Below are positions 40,181 to 52,740 of a stretch of DNA of 64,000 nucleotides, piece by piece (within the stretch, counting starts at the first letter, position 1; every line of letters begins with the position of its first letter). The stretch comes from Ifrita kowaldi (Eukaryota; Chordata; Aves; Passeriformes; Cinclosomatidae). The notes under the pieces were generated by a model. It was not told the DNA's origin. It saw only the letters and a list, made by a program, of their open reading frames with translations, and ran no database searches. The position numbers and the translations under genes are program-made. The DNA is taken from the NCBI GenBank assembly GCA_013398055.1, contig VZRS01014569.1, positions 168,175 through 232,174 on the forward strand, written 5' to 3'.

Positions 40181-43100
40181 CATGCAAATATTTACTCAAG
40201 AGCTTTAACAATTAACTGATGCAAATTTAGTTGTCTTGCACATCTCCATTCACCAGACCCAAAGAAAAAGATAAGCAAAAATTTCAATCAAATGTTGTTT
40301 TGAGGTGGTGGTGGTTTTTTGTTGTTTTTTTTTTTTTTTAACCAGGAAAAATATAAACTGGGCTTGGCAGTTCCTTTTTTACAAGTTTCTATCTAACCCA
40401 CTGAATTGCTTTAGTTTGAAAAATTACACCCTACACTCTGGAACCATTTCACTTAAGGATTTTTTTTTTAAACACATCATCTTTTAGACAGGATTTTTAA
40501 CAGCCTTTAATTATTTTTAATTGTGAATGATTCAAAATTGCTTCGTTTCATTTGTTTGCTCCTAACAAGATGTTTTAGCCCTCTCCCGAAGTTTGTTTAT
40601 ATAGAGACAAGGACTCCAGTCTTGACTTTTCAAGGTGTGTGTTGGGACTGCTCATTAGCTCAGCAAAAGTATATTTTAACATAGTTTTGTCAGTGTAAAA
40701 CAACTGTTGGTTGCACACTTTGAAAGAGCAGCCCAACGAAGCAGTGGCTTCTCCTGTGCCCTCAGAAGCTTTTGCTCTCCTCTGTCTCCTGACCTTTTCC
40801 AGCTCACCATGGCTCCTTCTCTCCACCTTGGCTGTTATACCAGAGCACTGCTCCTGGGGTTCTGTGTCTTCCCACTTTTCTGACAAAGCTTCCCTTGGTA
40901 ATTTATCTGGAGAAAACAAACAGTGTCTGCTATGACTCCAGATTTGCTGTCCCAGGAAACCTCCTCACCGGCCCCTTGGTGGGGAAAAGGAGGTTGTTGC
41001 TACTGCACAGCATGCCCCAGCTCCTGCACCAACAGCAGGACCAGTCATGCTGGGCCTGTTATTCCCCTGGAAGGGACCGAACCCTGACGTAATCCCAGGG
41101 GGATGGCTAAGTAGGGATGATTGGACCACTCATGAACAAGCAGCCCAGTAGGACATTGCATGTACCTACAGCACTTCTACGACCTCCCCAGAGGAAGTAG
41201 CATTTGTCAGCCTGGGAGAGGTCCCTAAAAAAGAAAAACCAAAGACAGTCAATGACTAGAACTTGTTCAAAGAAAGTCCCTCATGTCAATTTTCATGCAT
41301 TGAGTGAGATGTTTACATTAGGTGAGAGACTGACCATAGCTATGCAGCTTGGAAGGGACAACTCCTAGGTAAGACATCTGACTCCTTGAAATTTTGCTGA
41401 AATAGCCACACGTTAAAACCCAGTCAGCTGGTGTGCCTTCCCACCTAGAAAATAAACGTGAGCAATCTTATATAATTATAATAATTAGCATTTGTAGTAT
41501 GATTATGCTTTGATGCAACCCATTTTATGTGGCTTTTTATCATTGTTCTTTAATTAAAAAGATCTCCAGCTATTGAAATCAGCAGGAATGTGTCACACCC
41601 AAACGAATGAGAAAGCAACTTTACCCCAGATCCTAAAAATAAGGGTTATTTGGAATTTGGATACCCCTGAATCTGGCAGTGCTTGTAGCGGGGGTTTGAT
41701 TTGCACTTGTGCCTGTAGGTACCAGCCTATGCTTGGCGGATAAGGAAAAGAAGCAGAGCCAGTAAGTTTCCTAAAGCCACAGCTGGAGCTGGGATCTGCC
41801 ATGCTGGGTCTCAGTGCTCTGCCAGATCCAACAAACTCTGCACCTTTCCTACTGTAAAAGTTGCAGATGTGAAAAACAGACTACGAAACAAGCCAGAATT
41901 CCTTTTGTTTCCCCTTAACCATTTAAACAAAGAGAATCCATTAAAGGAATGTGGTGTATTCCAGAATGTATAGATTTTAAGCAGCTTGTGAAGTACAGTC
42001 ATGGAACTGCAGCACACAAGTGTTTGAATGTGCTTAACATTCATTCCATCTTTGTTCTTATTTAATTAGTAAACATCTTCAAAGGGAACTGCCTGACCGC
42101 TCAGGCAAAGGGCACAAGCAGTCCAGCACTGCAACAGGCAAATAAATGTTTAAAGGAAGATATTTGGAACATACAAGAGGCTGGGTTTTTTCATGCAAAA
42201 AGGAGAACCAAAACCTTTCTGTGACTCACAACCCTAGTTAAAGACAAGGCAAAGCTGTTCCTGTTCTGAAGGCTGCTGTGGCACTAGGGCGTTAGTTTAC
42301 AAAGACCTATGTCTATAGTATGCAGATTTGTGCTGAAATGCACCTGGGATTTGCAACTACATTTGCTACATCAATACTGTTTTCCATGTAAACAGGTTTT
42401 TTTTGTCACTGGTTATCATAATAATTTCAGAAATATTGACCTATTGGAGAATAGTGCCCCGAGAGTCACAGTGAGCTGTTTCCAGGCTTCTGCTGAGTAT
42501 TTCTGTGCACATCTCAGCATTAAGCTGGCTGCAGAAAAGACTGGAGAAAGCTCTGGTTGTGTAAAGCAGAGACCTCTTGAAACCAAAAGGTTTCTACATA
42601 GACAGGAATAGCTCTTACAGGCAGACAGGGTCAAGCTTTGATCTTTAAAGTTAAATAACAGTCTGCTCTCCCTCACAGTGTCTAAGTATCCTGAGAAGTC
42701 TGTTTTGCAGGCTTGGTGACCAGGTCCCTGCTGCCCGTGGAGATAGGTGGAAGGCAGGCATATAAGCACCCCTGTGGCCCCTGCTGGTGGCCTTTCCTGG
42801 CAGAGCCACACAGTACATGTCCTGCTCCGAGCTGGCATGGGACACTGGAGAAGAAGCTGTTGTGGGGCTGGGATGGAATCTGGGCTATGAACAGGAGGGG
42901 TAGAAAGGCAGGCATCTGCTCCCCTCACTGTTCTGACGGGGCTAGAGAGGAACTGGGTGACAATTTCTTGAATGATGCCAGAAACCTTCAGCAGAGGTCT
43001 TCCACACCAAAAGAGATCAAAGGCACTGCCAAAGAATCACGGGCAAAATGAGGTAAAAGCCCTTCCACCAAATGCTATAATTCAAGAAAATATATGAGGA

Positions 43101-46100
43101 AAAAATATTGGAGATAAAAAGGAGGGCTGTTATTATGTCATCTGACTGTCATGTAAATTCAGTTCTGGAGGACCAAAAATTCTCCCTAGGCTTTTGAAAT
43201 CTTTCAGTGCAATCTGGATTCACTCTGCAATTCATATTCTATAATCCTTCCTCTTTGCCACCTGTCAATCACCTGCAGTTTGAATGCAAGTTCTTTTTGG
43301 CAAAGACATTTTTATGGCATAGAAAAGTTCAGACTGGCACCACAGAGTTACTTCTCCATGCTGGAACATCTGTAGACTCTTGAAACACCATTTTAAAAAT
43401 CAGTGAATTTGTAAATCCCGTAAAAAGAATATTTAAGCACCCACAAGACATTTTAGGACTCTTAGATACTGATGACTCAAAAATTAATCATTGCTGATTA
43501 AGAGAATTTTATGAGATGAAATAATGGAGCAATAAATATCCAAAGATTCTTTACTTTAAAATTATTATCATGCAGCCTTAATTTATATTTGTAAATCATA
43601 AAACTTAGAGCATATACATAAAGCACATAACCCATATAGAATATGAGAGTAGAGCTTATGTCTGTAATTAAATAACATGAGCAAATCTAGTCAGGAGATT
43701 GTCTTTAAATGAAAAGCCACAAACAGTTGAAGGGGATTTTTCAATACCTTCTCTCTCGAGATAGACTCATAACAAAATTTAAAATTTCAAACATTAAAAA
43801 TGTGAAAAAACATGTGGATTTGGGTTTTTGGTTGCTGCCTTTTTTTCTTTGTTAGGCTTTGTTCTTTTAATGGAACTTTCCCATGATTGAAGGAAGAACA
43901 GAACTGTTGCAAAAGTTTCCATAGGAAGTACTTATCACTTCCCAAACAGCTCTCATCTTCTCTCTCTTGATTCATACTTTAGATTGAAGCTGTCTAAACC
44001 CTGAGTCCCAAAATGGTACTTAAACACTGTGAAAAAAAGGGAATAATAAAATAATGCTTGGTGGACTATATATAACACTCTGTGACTTATGGGCTAATAC
44101 CTGTCCTGTTGTTATTTCTCTGCTGTGGTTAAGCAGATGACCTCAGGACAGCAGGGAATTCACTAAAATAATCCTTTTCTCTCCAAGAGTTAAAACACCA
44201 CTTCTCGAACATACGAACCAGAAACAAAATGAACTTTTGCAGCCTTCTCTTTGCCATAAAAGGACTCCTCTCTTGGCAGCCACCAGAGTCCATTAGCTGG
44301 GAAAGCAGGCAGGTGTAAAAGAAGTTCATGTTTAACCTCACTGGGTTTGAAAGCCAGCACTGAAGTTTATCAGCTCACAAGCCCGTGAAGGGAGGAAAGG
44401 CAGAGAATGGGATTTAGTCAAAGACTTACTCAGAGTTAACACAGGCCACTGGCGCTAATAAACAAACATTGCCAGACATCAAAAGGAAGTAAGTAAATCT
44501 GGGAAGGTTTAGTCCAAACAATGGAAGGGCAAGCTAAGCCTGTTGCAGGGTGGGCAGTGGGGCGGGTGACTTAGAGATGTTAACCCTTGCCTGGGCTACA
44601 GAGGCATCATAAAGAGAGGATTGAACCCCAAATTTCTTCTAGACAAGCAAGAAATTTTTGCCCCCCAAAGTCAGAAAAACCCTACATTCTGAATCTCAAA
44701 TTTCTTTGGTTCTCCACCTTAAATTAATCTTCTCATGTAAGCTTGGGTGTCAGCCCAGTGCAAAGATTAATGAACCAAACCTGATTTCAAGAGCTGAAAC
44801 CTGTCAATTTTCACACAGTGCCCAGGCAATCAGTGAGTGATGGCCTTACAGCAGAGGCCATGGCTGCTTGGCACATCAGAGCATGGAGTTTTCCATATTT
44901 GGGAGACAATCTCCTCTGCAACCAAGCAGTGCGACTGCAGCACATGGAGCTTGGTGATGGGGAAGCTGTGAAGATGTAGCAGCACTGCCTTTTGCAAGAA
45001 TGTCACTGAAGTCTCTAGCAGCTTTTTGAGGAGCACACAGTTCCCATGTCTTCCTTGTTTAAAGGGCATCTCCTCACCTTAGGTCTCTGCCCTAGGTAGG
45101 GTTGATTGACCACAATCAATTCATACACAATTCAGCAGAGGGGTAGAAGTGTCATTCACTCATCTACGGCTTCCTGATCTGTGTAACTCCCTTTGTCTTT
45201 TTCATCTTCCAGTTTTAAATATCAGTTTTGCTCTGCCCATAACACAGTGCCGTGCGAGCACAGCTCTGACAATCACTCCATGGAAGACATATGTACACCC
45301 ACACTCCAAAAAAGACTCTTCCTGAAGGGAAAGACTCTGAGGATGCAACCAGAAGCTGGAAGAAAGGAAATCTCTTCAGGTGACAGGGCTCAGTGTTGTG
45401 TGAGTCTCAGAACTGTGGGTGGCCATCCATGCTCAGAAGGGTCATCTGAACCAGCAGAGTTCAAGATGGGCTCCACCAGGCTCAGCCAAGGGTCTCCTTT
45501 CAAGCCCAAGGAGCACCTTGCACTGGATGCCCTAAGACTGACCTTCCTTCTGCAGAGCCAAATCTTCTCCTCAGCACTTGGGAAAGCTGGGTCATGCTTC
45601 CTCTCACTGAGGCACAATCTCATTTTTTTGAAGGCTGAGGTGGAACAGGAGGCACTGGGATGAGTAGTGCACTGCTTGCAGAGGTCAGAGCCCACCCCTC
45701 TGGGCTCATCAGAGGCAGATCTCTCATGGGCTCCTGCTGTGCATCTCCCCAGAGTTTTTTGTGTCACCTTGTTCCTTAAAGAAATAACCACATGGTGACA
45801 ACTCCACCGTAAGGAATGGAAAGTTGCCCCTCAGCTCCGTACTTCAAGTAGGAAGATAAAGAGACGAACAGGAGGCATTACACAACTTGTCTCCCTTTTG
45901 CCCAGGAAAAGTAAAGAAAAGGGAAAATGCACAGCTCCCTCCCAGCAGCTGGATGCCTTTGATGCATGCTCTCCCTCCTGAACGGTGTTCCTCTGGTTGG
46001 AAGCACAGGCACTGCCTCCAACAGGCTGCCTGCAACTTATCCCCCAGCAAGGGGCAAGTGTGTGAAAGGGAGACCAGAGAAGAGAGACTGAAGGATGCAG

Positions 46101-46593
46101 AGCGCACACAGGCCCCAAGCAGGACAGACAGGTGTGATCAGGGAGGTTTTGCTGATCACCACGGCATTGTGTCTGCAGGGCTTAGGGCTCCTCTCACATT
46201 GCTCCCTCTGCCATTTCACAGCACAGACAGCCAAGCCAGAAGTGTCTTGCTCCAAAGGCAGGTGATACATTTAAAAAAAACAACATCAAGAAAAGGGCAC
46301 CCTTAGAAACCGCAATCAACATAGAGGTTTAAATAACATCATGCATAATACATTGCAAACTTCCACCTCCAAGCGAGGGAGAGATGGCTGAAAAGGAATG
46401 TAAACTGAGCCAAAAAGAAAGCAAGGCTTTTTCCAAAAGGCAAAGGCTAGCAAATCTGTAAGGGCTTGCAATCTGCTGTAGCACAGGTTGTTTGAAGGCT
46501 GGCGTGAAAACAGCAAGCCAAAAAGGCCCCAGAGCCTGAGAATTATTAACTTTTTTGTCTCTTCAGTTTTTTCTTTTTGTTATTTCTGCTTAG
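40181..46593. other. Unique non-coding DNA, no gene seen
   Basis: No gene or repeat family. Frames up to 170 codons (42928-42416 -) and 156 codons (45193-45663 +) coincide with locally GC-richer DNA and overlap frames on the opposite strand. None shows a domain. A T15 run lies at 40325-40339. Confidence 0.5.
40325..40339 (+). repeat. T15 homopolymer
   Basis: An uninterrupted T run preceded by GGTTTTTTGTTG. It may be length-polymorphic or length-uncertain in the assembly. Confidence 0.85.
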
Positions 46594-46673
46594 TCAAGGC
46601 TCGTTTTGGCACCTCACGAACTCACATCTGTTGCCGGGAGCGCAGGCACAGACCACCCAACACAAAGCAACCA
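46594..46673 (+). other. Candidate 80-base internal exon (unproven)
   Basis: A pyrimidine-rich tract (46565-46591) ends in the acceptor TTAG at 46590-46593. Eighty bases later CCA/GTGAGTG at 46671-46680 is a near-consensus donor. The enclosed block keeps four CpGs and is open in one frame (part of a 121-codon frame at 46488-46853). No protein family is recognised. It could be an exon of a non-coding RNA, of a gene whose other exons lie outside, or a decoy pair of splice signals. Confidence 0.2.
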
Positions 46674-49590
46674 GTGAGTGCTGAGCCACAGCTCCAGGTG
46701 GTTCCAGCCTCGCCTCCTTCCCACCCTCCCTGCCTCCCAGCTCCCTTTCCACCAGCCAGGATGTCTTGTCAGGTGCCATGTCACCTCAGATCTCTTTCAG
46801 ATCACAGTGTGCCGCCTTCCTTTGTCAGGCAAGGTAACGCAATGACAGGATGATGTGCAACGGGACCATGTTTCTTTTATTAGGATCGTGTACCTGCTGT
46901 CACTTTGGATAAGGACTATCTATTTCAACTGGTTTCCTGCGAAGTCAACAGGGCTGCGTTTCTCTGAGAGGTCATAAGAATTATCTGGAACTTCCAAGTG
47001 TGTCTATTCAGACCTGCATCCTCTATCACAGCACGGCCAGCTTTGTTACTTCAAGATCCCATCAGGTACATAAGCCCTAAAGCAGCCACCAGAAGCCCAA
47101 AGAACATAAGCACATATTTAACTTTGAGCCAAAGGACTCCTCTAGACATCAGTTTTATTACCCCTGTGCTTAAAGCTAGGCACATGTCTTTTGTGGATCC
47201 TAACAGCATCAATAATTTACATTGTGAAAGCAGCTAGAGGCCCCATTTATGTTGAGATTGTTGAACAAACAAAATAATTGACAGTCTCTGCCCTAAAAAT
47301 CTTTCAGACTGGAAAGTGAATCTGCAATTCCTTTTGTAGCTTGCTTTTCCCAGATTTATTTTTCTCTCATATTTAATCCAACTTAAACACTTCCGTGCAG
47401 CAACATCAGCATGTTATTTTTAAATGCAGCTTTTCCTGACTAATGAGAAGAAGTGACCCTCATCTTTATTGTTGGAAAGAGCAGAGGCAGCTGAGCTCAA
47501 ATGCTGAAAGATTTACTGTAGAGCAACCGGTAATGTGGAGGCACAAACTGAGATATGAGCCATGAATTAAGATGCTTCTGAAATACTTTTGTGAGCTTTC
47601 AGCACTACCACAGGCTTCTTGTCAGATCAGCTGTTTGCCAGTCAAGACAATAAAAACGCACCCTCCAGATTAATTCTGCCCTGAGAATTTGGGCTTAAAC
47701 CACATAGGATGCTTTGCTGACTGTATTTGGCTATACAGGAATTGGTATCAGCCTTCTTGCAATGCAGAACAGATGCAAAAGCAACATAACAACCCAAAGA
47801 AAGCAGTTGGGTCTCCATTTTCCCACTGATATGGTCTTGTGCTGTTCTATTTGCTGTCTCTCAGCAGTTCTAATCCCATACAGAGCAGGGTCCTGGAGAC
47901 AGAGCATCTCTGACGATCAGGTGTCGTGCTGCAGAGTCTGAGTGTTTATGTGTGTAATTGTCATGAGGTGTCCTTGTTCATTTCTCTTCCCATCAGGGCA
48001 GCTCCCCTCCTCTGCGAAAATACTGACTCTCATTTTCCACAACGGCTGTGGTCTCAGCTCTGGACTGTCACTTGTCCAATTCTATAACATGAAGCCCCAA
48101 ACTGCATCCTGTGGCCCAGTCACTGCTGAGGAAAGTGGAAAATTGAGTGTCTGGGTAGTTTTTAATTTAGTTTTTGAAGTACGCCCCACACTATCTGCTG
48201 CACGATGTTGCCCCACTGACTCATAGTCAATTTATCATCCTCTAAAATCCCCCAATCCTGTTTCATGATAGGAAAAGACTGGTTAGAAAACACCAAGTTT
48301 CCTCTTTTTCAGGAGCCTGACAGAACTATTTAAGGGTTTCTACAGTAGCTGTTGTTTTTATCACATCCTTAGTGTGCACAAAGTTGACCACATTCAGTAG
48401 TCTTCTTAATTAATTCTCTGTAGCTGTAATAAGCTGTAATATAATAAGAGCTGAAAGCAAGCCAAGATAAAACAATAAATGAACATTTTTATTAGATTTC
48501 AGGTTTTCTGTGGAAAAAGACTAGAGCACCCACACCTTTGTTAATGGGTCCCAAACATTCCCCTGTGTTAGATCCAGTGCTCTCCCAGGCAGGTGCCATC
48601 TCCAAAAGGTAACATCCCACTCAGCACAAGGAGATGGAAAGAAACCCTTGTTCTTATTATATGTAAGCATTTCAGTAGCATCCAGAGGCTCCAGCCAGGG
48701 CCTTCAAAAGCAAGACACAGCTCACCTGTGACATCTCTGCTGAGGTCAGGTTTAGCCTCCAAAGGTCCCTGCTGAAGAGCAGCAGTAAAATCAGCACCAG
48801 TCCCAGCCCAGATGCCTAGGAGAACAGCTGAGATTGCCTCTGAGACAGACAGTATTCATCTTATGAAGTACCAAATTAAAGATATGAAACTCTTTCCTTA
48901 GCAAAAGGAGGGAACACCAAGCCACACTCCCTATCACACTACCTTCTACCCCTCAAACCTGCCACGCACTCCATACAGTTGCCCTCACTGAAATTTTTAT
49001 TTTTTCAGCCCAAGCAGAAGCTGAGTTTGCAGCTTTCTCAGCTTGTCCTCTTCCAGTGACGGCTCCTGAGTGCTCTTGAAAAGCCCCATCTGATTTCTCC
49101 AGCTTTTGCATCTGAACCACTCTGCACACATGGCCCACCTGGCACCAAGAGGTACAGCTCAGAGGGAGAACAGTTCTAGAGATCCCCATTTCCAGCTCAG
49201 GTGCTCCCTCAGCATCTGATCCCATCTGCCTGGAGTGACTGGTGGTGGCTGTCCCTTTTTCCAGACACCCTTGGCCAGGAGCTCCCACACGCTGTCCTCT
49301 TCAGTGCTGCTTTGCTCCAAAGTTAGGGTACAATGGCACTGTGATCCGTGCACAAACCCTGACACAGAGGAGGTACCATGAAGCTTGCTCCTTGGTGTCT
49401 CCAAGCTCTCCCTGTGCTTTTCCTATTCCTCCATGAAGCCACCAGCAAGCACCCTTTGCCCTTGTGTTCTTCCATACCTTTGGGACTTCTGAAGATCAGC
49501 TGCTCTTTTAATTCAGACCTCAGTCCAGTAGGCCAGAAATAAGCAATACTTCTATTACCATAAAAGACCCCTCCTCAGTGATAAAGATGG
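46674..49590. other. Unique non-coding DNA, no gene seen
   Basis: 46680-46850 is C-rich and pyrimidine-rich. The rest is ordinary AT-rich sequence with frames below 112 codons and no motif. No repeat family was recognised. Confidence 0.5.
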
Positions 49591-49646
49591 TAATAACAAT
49601 AGTAATAGTAATAATAATAGTAATAGTAATAGTAACAGTAATAATA
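49591..49646 (+). repeat. AAT/AGTAAT microsatellite
   Basis: A run of TAATAG/TAATAA units, with single-base variants such as TAACAG, covers about 56 bases. It is followed directly by an A/C-rich simple stretch (49647-49712) built of CCAAAAC-like words and a C7 run. Such tracts vary in length between individuals. Confidence 0.9.
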
Positions 49647-50510
49647 CCAAACCAAAACCTAAACCAAAACAACCCCCCCACCTAAACCCAACAAAAATTC
49701 CAAAACAAAAATCCACATTCATTGCTGACTCTGGGGTAAGGAGTTGAAGCCATTTCCTTAGTTCCTACAGATATTTGACAATCCTGATTTAGACTTTTGG
49801 TCCATTTTACCCTGTTGGTATATATTAAATGGTGAGATCTGACTAGCTTTTTAGGTCTTTTATTTTAGCAAGGACGGTTCAAGTAGGGGTGTAAGAAGTT
49901 GATCCTGTGGAATTTGTCTGCACAAAAAAGATTTCTTTCTCTTTTATATTTCCTATTGAATTGTATTTAATAGAAAATATTAGAAACCATACTATTTTCA
50001 GGAGAAAATCCTTCCTTTGTTATGTCTTTCTTTGGGATGAGCAACCCTCTGACAGGTCTGTTTCAAGCAGAGCATTGAGGTGCTACACTGAAATTATTCG
50101 ATTTCTAGCTTCCTGAGATCAGCTTTCTAAGAAGTTGAACATGTGCCTCTGATTCACTAAAGCGATGGAGAAGATCCAAAACCAGCCAACAGCATTAGGA
50201 AGACTTCCCTCAAACTGACTGGGGTCTGGATCAGACCCAAAGACAGTTGGTCTGAAGAAAAGAAGAGCAAAATTTGAGTATTCCCCAAGTGTCAGAGACA
50301 TAAGCAAAGCTGCATGTAATGGAAATAAGGAAAGGCTGACTGATAGAGATAATGCAGTGTAGTAATATGTATTTAAACCCTGATGGTGTGCACTAGCCAA
50401 ACTCTCACTCAGGACCGGACTCAACACCTGAACTCAATTGTTAGTCAAATAGAGTTCAGGCCACCTCAACCTAAAGTGCTCATTAACCTCCTACAAACAG
50501 CTGTAGCTGC
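49647..50510. other. A/C-rich simple sequence then unique DNA
   Basis: The first 65 bases are low-complexity. The remainder shows no gene; the frame at 50427-50119 (-) of 102 codons has no motif. Confidence 0.5.
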
Positions 50511-50511
50511 A

Positions 50512-50534
50512 GGGCGGGCACAAGCCCTATAAAT
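50512..50534 (+). promoter_or_regulatory. Promoter-like GC box plus TATA box
   Basis: GGGCGGG (50512-50518) stands ten bases before TATAAAT (50528-50534), so initiation would be expected near 50558-50565. Two CAGCTG/GCTGCA-type words lie just upstream (50500-50510). No open frame of note follows, so any transcript would be non-coding or spliced to distant exons. It could also be a remnant of a retroviral LTR promoter, but no LTR ends were found. Confidence 0.25.
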
Positions 50535-51059
50535 CTAGCCCTGGGAGGAGCCAAGGTTGGGATGGTTGTTCCTGGTTGCTGTGTGCTGCTGGAGCTCTGC
50601 TCTGAGAAATCATAATCCAAGACTCAGAAGACTGTGAGCTCTGGCACAATGCAGCAGTTTTCTTACAAGCTTTTCTTTGTTCCTATGATTTAGGGCAAAC
50701 CAGTTTCTGACAGATTAGCCAAGTACTCATTTTTCTTTCAGGAGAAGCTGTGGTGAGCATCAGTAAAGGCTGAATATACCACAGTGCAGAACAACTCTGC
50801 TGCTTGAGGTGACAGCCTTCAGCACGGAGCCCGAGCCAGCTGGTTTGGACAAGGGGCAGGCACGCAGCAGCGCTGCCAGACATGCAGCTGTATTTGCAGT
50901 ACACAGGCACCTGCAGTACCAGACAAGGGGTACAACGAAATTTCTCTCACCCAAATGCTAATCAAAGAGCACTGATATACCCCAGGCCAAGGTAACGATA
51001 ATCCAGCAACGTGTTACAAGTGCTGGTACAGAAGCAATAGCCCCCAGACAATCCAAAGG
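50535..51059. other. Unique DNA downstream of promoter-like segment
   Basis: No gene seen. A possible donor AGACTGTGAGCT occurs near 50630. Nothing else was recognised. Confidence 0.45.
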
Positions 51060-51322
51060 TGACAAGTAGCGATAGGACATCGGGAAATGACCCAAAGCTG
51101 CATTAAGGGAGAGTTGGGTTGGATATTCAGAAAAATTTCTTTACTGAAAGAGTGGTCAAGCATTGGAACAGGCTCCCCAGGGAAGTGGTGGAGTTACCAA
51201 CCCTGGGTAGACATGGAACATCATGATATGGTTTACTGGGCATAGTGCTATTCTGTCAAAGGTTAGACTTGATGATCTTGGGGGTCTTCTCCAACCTTAA
51301 TAATGCTATAATTCTATGATTA
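51060..51322 (+). mobile_element. CR1: CR1 3' end fragment
   Basis: 'GTTGGGTTGGATATTCAGAA', 'CATTGGAACAGGCTCCCCAG', 'GGAAGTGGTGGAGTTACCAA', 'GACTTGATGATCTTGGGGGT' and the terminal 'ATAATTCTATGAT' give the CR1 C-terminus and tail in plus orientation. The ORF2 end codons (W-N-R-L-P-like block) are recognisable but broken. It lies 430 bp from the inverted copy at 51753. Confidence 0.95.
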
Positions 51323-51752
51323 CTGCTAGTGTTCTACAGACCAACAGGTACACACCCCTAAAAAATCCCACAGCTCTTTTAGAAACACGAACACAAAGTT
51401 TTGTCATAACTCCATTTTTTTGTAATTTTGTGCTGCCTACATACAACTTCCCCATTGATATGCCCTACAAAAACCCAAGACATTCCTCATCCTTGGTGGT
51501 GGTTGCATATGTGTGGGAGGAAAGCATGAACCAATTACTGTTTATAAAATGTTTTTGATTCCTAAAAGTCTGTAACGCCCTCTATAAACATACCACATGA
51601 CTTAAGTTTTCTGTTGGACTCCAATGATTGATGAATTTTCAGTCCGGAAATGCCATTTTGATTTAACTAAGTCAAAACTGGGCACAAGAGAGGCCAGAGA
51701 ATTTCCTACAGCAGGTCTCATAATCAGATTAAAACCTGTGGTTACATCTTAA
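51323..51752. other. Spacer between inverted CR1 copies
   Basis: 430 bp, with an 80-codon frame (51316-51558 +) lacking any motif. Nothing else seen. Confidence 0.5.
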
Positions 51753-52740
51753 AATCATAGAATTCTTTAGGGTAGAAAAGACCTCTAAGATCACTGAGTC
51801 CAGTTGTTAACTCAGCACTGCAAAGTCCACCACTAAACCATGTCCCTAAAGAGCAACATCTCCATGTCTTTTAAATCTCTCTAGGGATTGTGACTCCACC
51901 AATTCCCTGGGCAGTCTGTTCTAATGCTTGAACACCCTTTCACTGAATAAATTAATAAATTATTCCTAATATCCAATTTAAACCGCCTCTGGCACAATAT
52001 GAGGCCATTTTCTCTTGTCCTATTGCTTGTTACTCAGGAAAAGAGACCGACTCCCACCTGGCTAAAACCTCCTTTCAGGAGTTGTAGAGAATGATAAGGT
52101 TCCCCAGGAGCCTACTTTTCTCCAGGCTGAACTCCCCCAGCTCCCTCAGCTGCTCCTCATCAGACTTGTGCTCCAGCCCCTTCCCCAGCTCCTTTGCCCT
52201 TCTCTGGACACACTCCAGTCCCTCAATGCCTTTCTTGCAGTGAGGGGCCAAAAACTGGACACAGGACTGAAGGTGTGGCCTCACCAGTACCTAATACAGG
52301 GGGACAGTCACTTCCCTTGTCCTGCTGGCCACACTATTTTTGATGCAGACCAGGTGCCATTGACCTTCTTGGCCACCTGGGCACACACTGGCTCATGTTC
52401 AGCCACTGTTGACCAGAGGACCTTTTCCTCTGGGCATCTCTCCAGCCACTCTGTCCCCAGCCTGTAGAACTGCATGGACTTGTTGTGACTCAGGTGCAGG
52501 ACCTGGCACTTGGCCTTGTTGAACCTCATACAACTGGCCACAGCCCATCAGTCCAGCCTGTCCAGATCCCTCTGAAGAGCCCTCCTACCCTTTGGCAGAT
52601 CAACACCCCCCCCCACCTTAATGTTGGCCACAAACTTACTGGGTGCCCTCGATCCCCTCATCAATATCATTGATAAAGAGATTAAGCAGAATTGGCCCCA
52701 GTACTGACCCACTGCTGACTGGCTGCCAGCTGAATTTAAC
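51753..52740 (-). mobile_element. CR1: CR1 retrotransposon, ~1 kb 5' truncated copy
   Basis: On the plus strand the element opens with the complemented tail 'AATCATAGAATTCTTTAGGG'. It continues through 'GGGCAGTCTGTTCTAATGCT' and 'TTCTCTTGTCCTATTGCTTG' into ORF2 coding sequence up to the reverse transcriptase motif region near 52740. It belongs to a CR1 subgroup different at the 3' tail from the copy at 27150. It faces the plus-strand copy at 51060 tail to tail and could form an inverted pair with it, or with 30331-31220. Confidence 0.95.
52075..52740 (-). pseudogene. CR1 ORF2 C-terminal half remnant, frameshifted
   Basis: Read on the minus strand, the reverse transcriptase block S-V-L-G-P-I-L-L-N-L-F-I-N-D-I-D appears near 52710-52660. 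The V-P-Q-G that normally precedes it is missing by a small deletion. A nine-C run on the plus strand (52606-52614) coincides with the first frame change. C-M-R-F-N-K-A-K-C continues in a second frame (52530-52500), and R-P-H-L through G-L-E-H-K-S to L-Y-N-S returns to the first (52284-52075). The F-A-D-D catalytic block falls around the damaged stretch. The copy is non-functional. Confidence 0.9.

Noticed and set aside
42416..42928. 170-codon minus-strand frame
   Set aside because: Overlaps plus-strand frames of 100 and 112 codons in GC-richer DNA; composition effect more likely than coding.
45193..45663. 156-codon plus-strand frame
   Set aside because: Opposite-strand frame of 133 codons overlaps; no motif.
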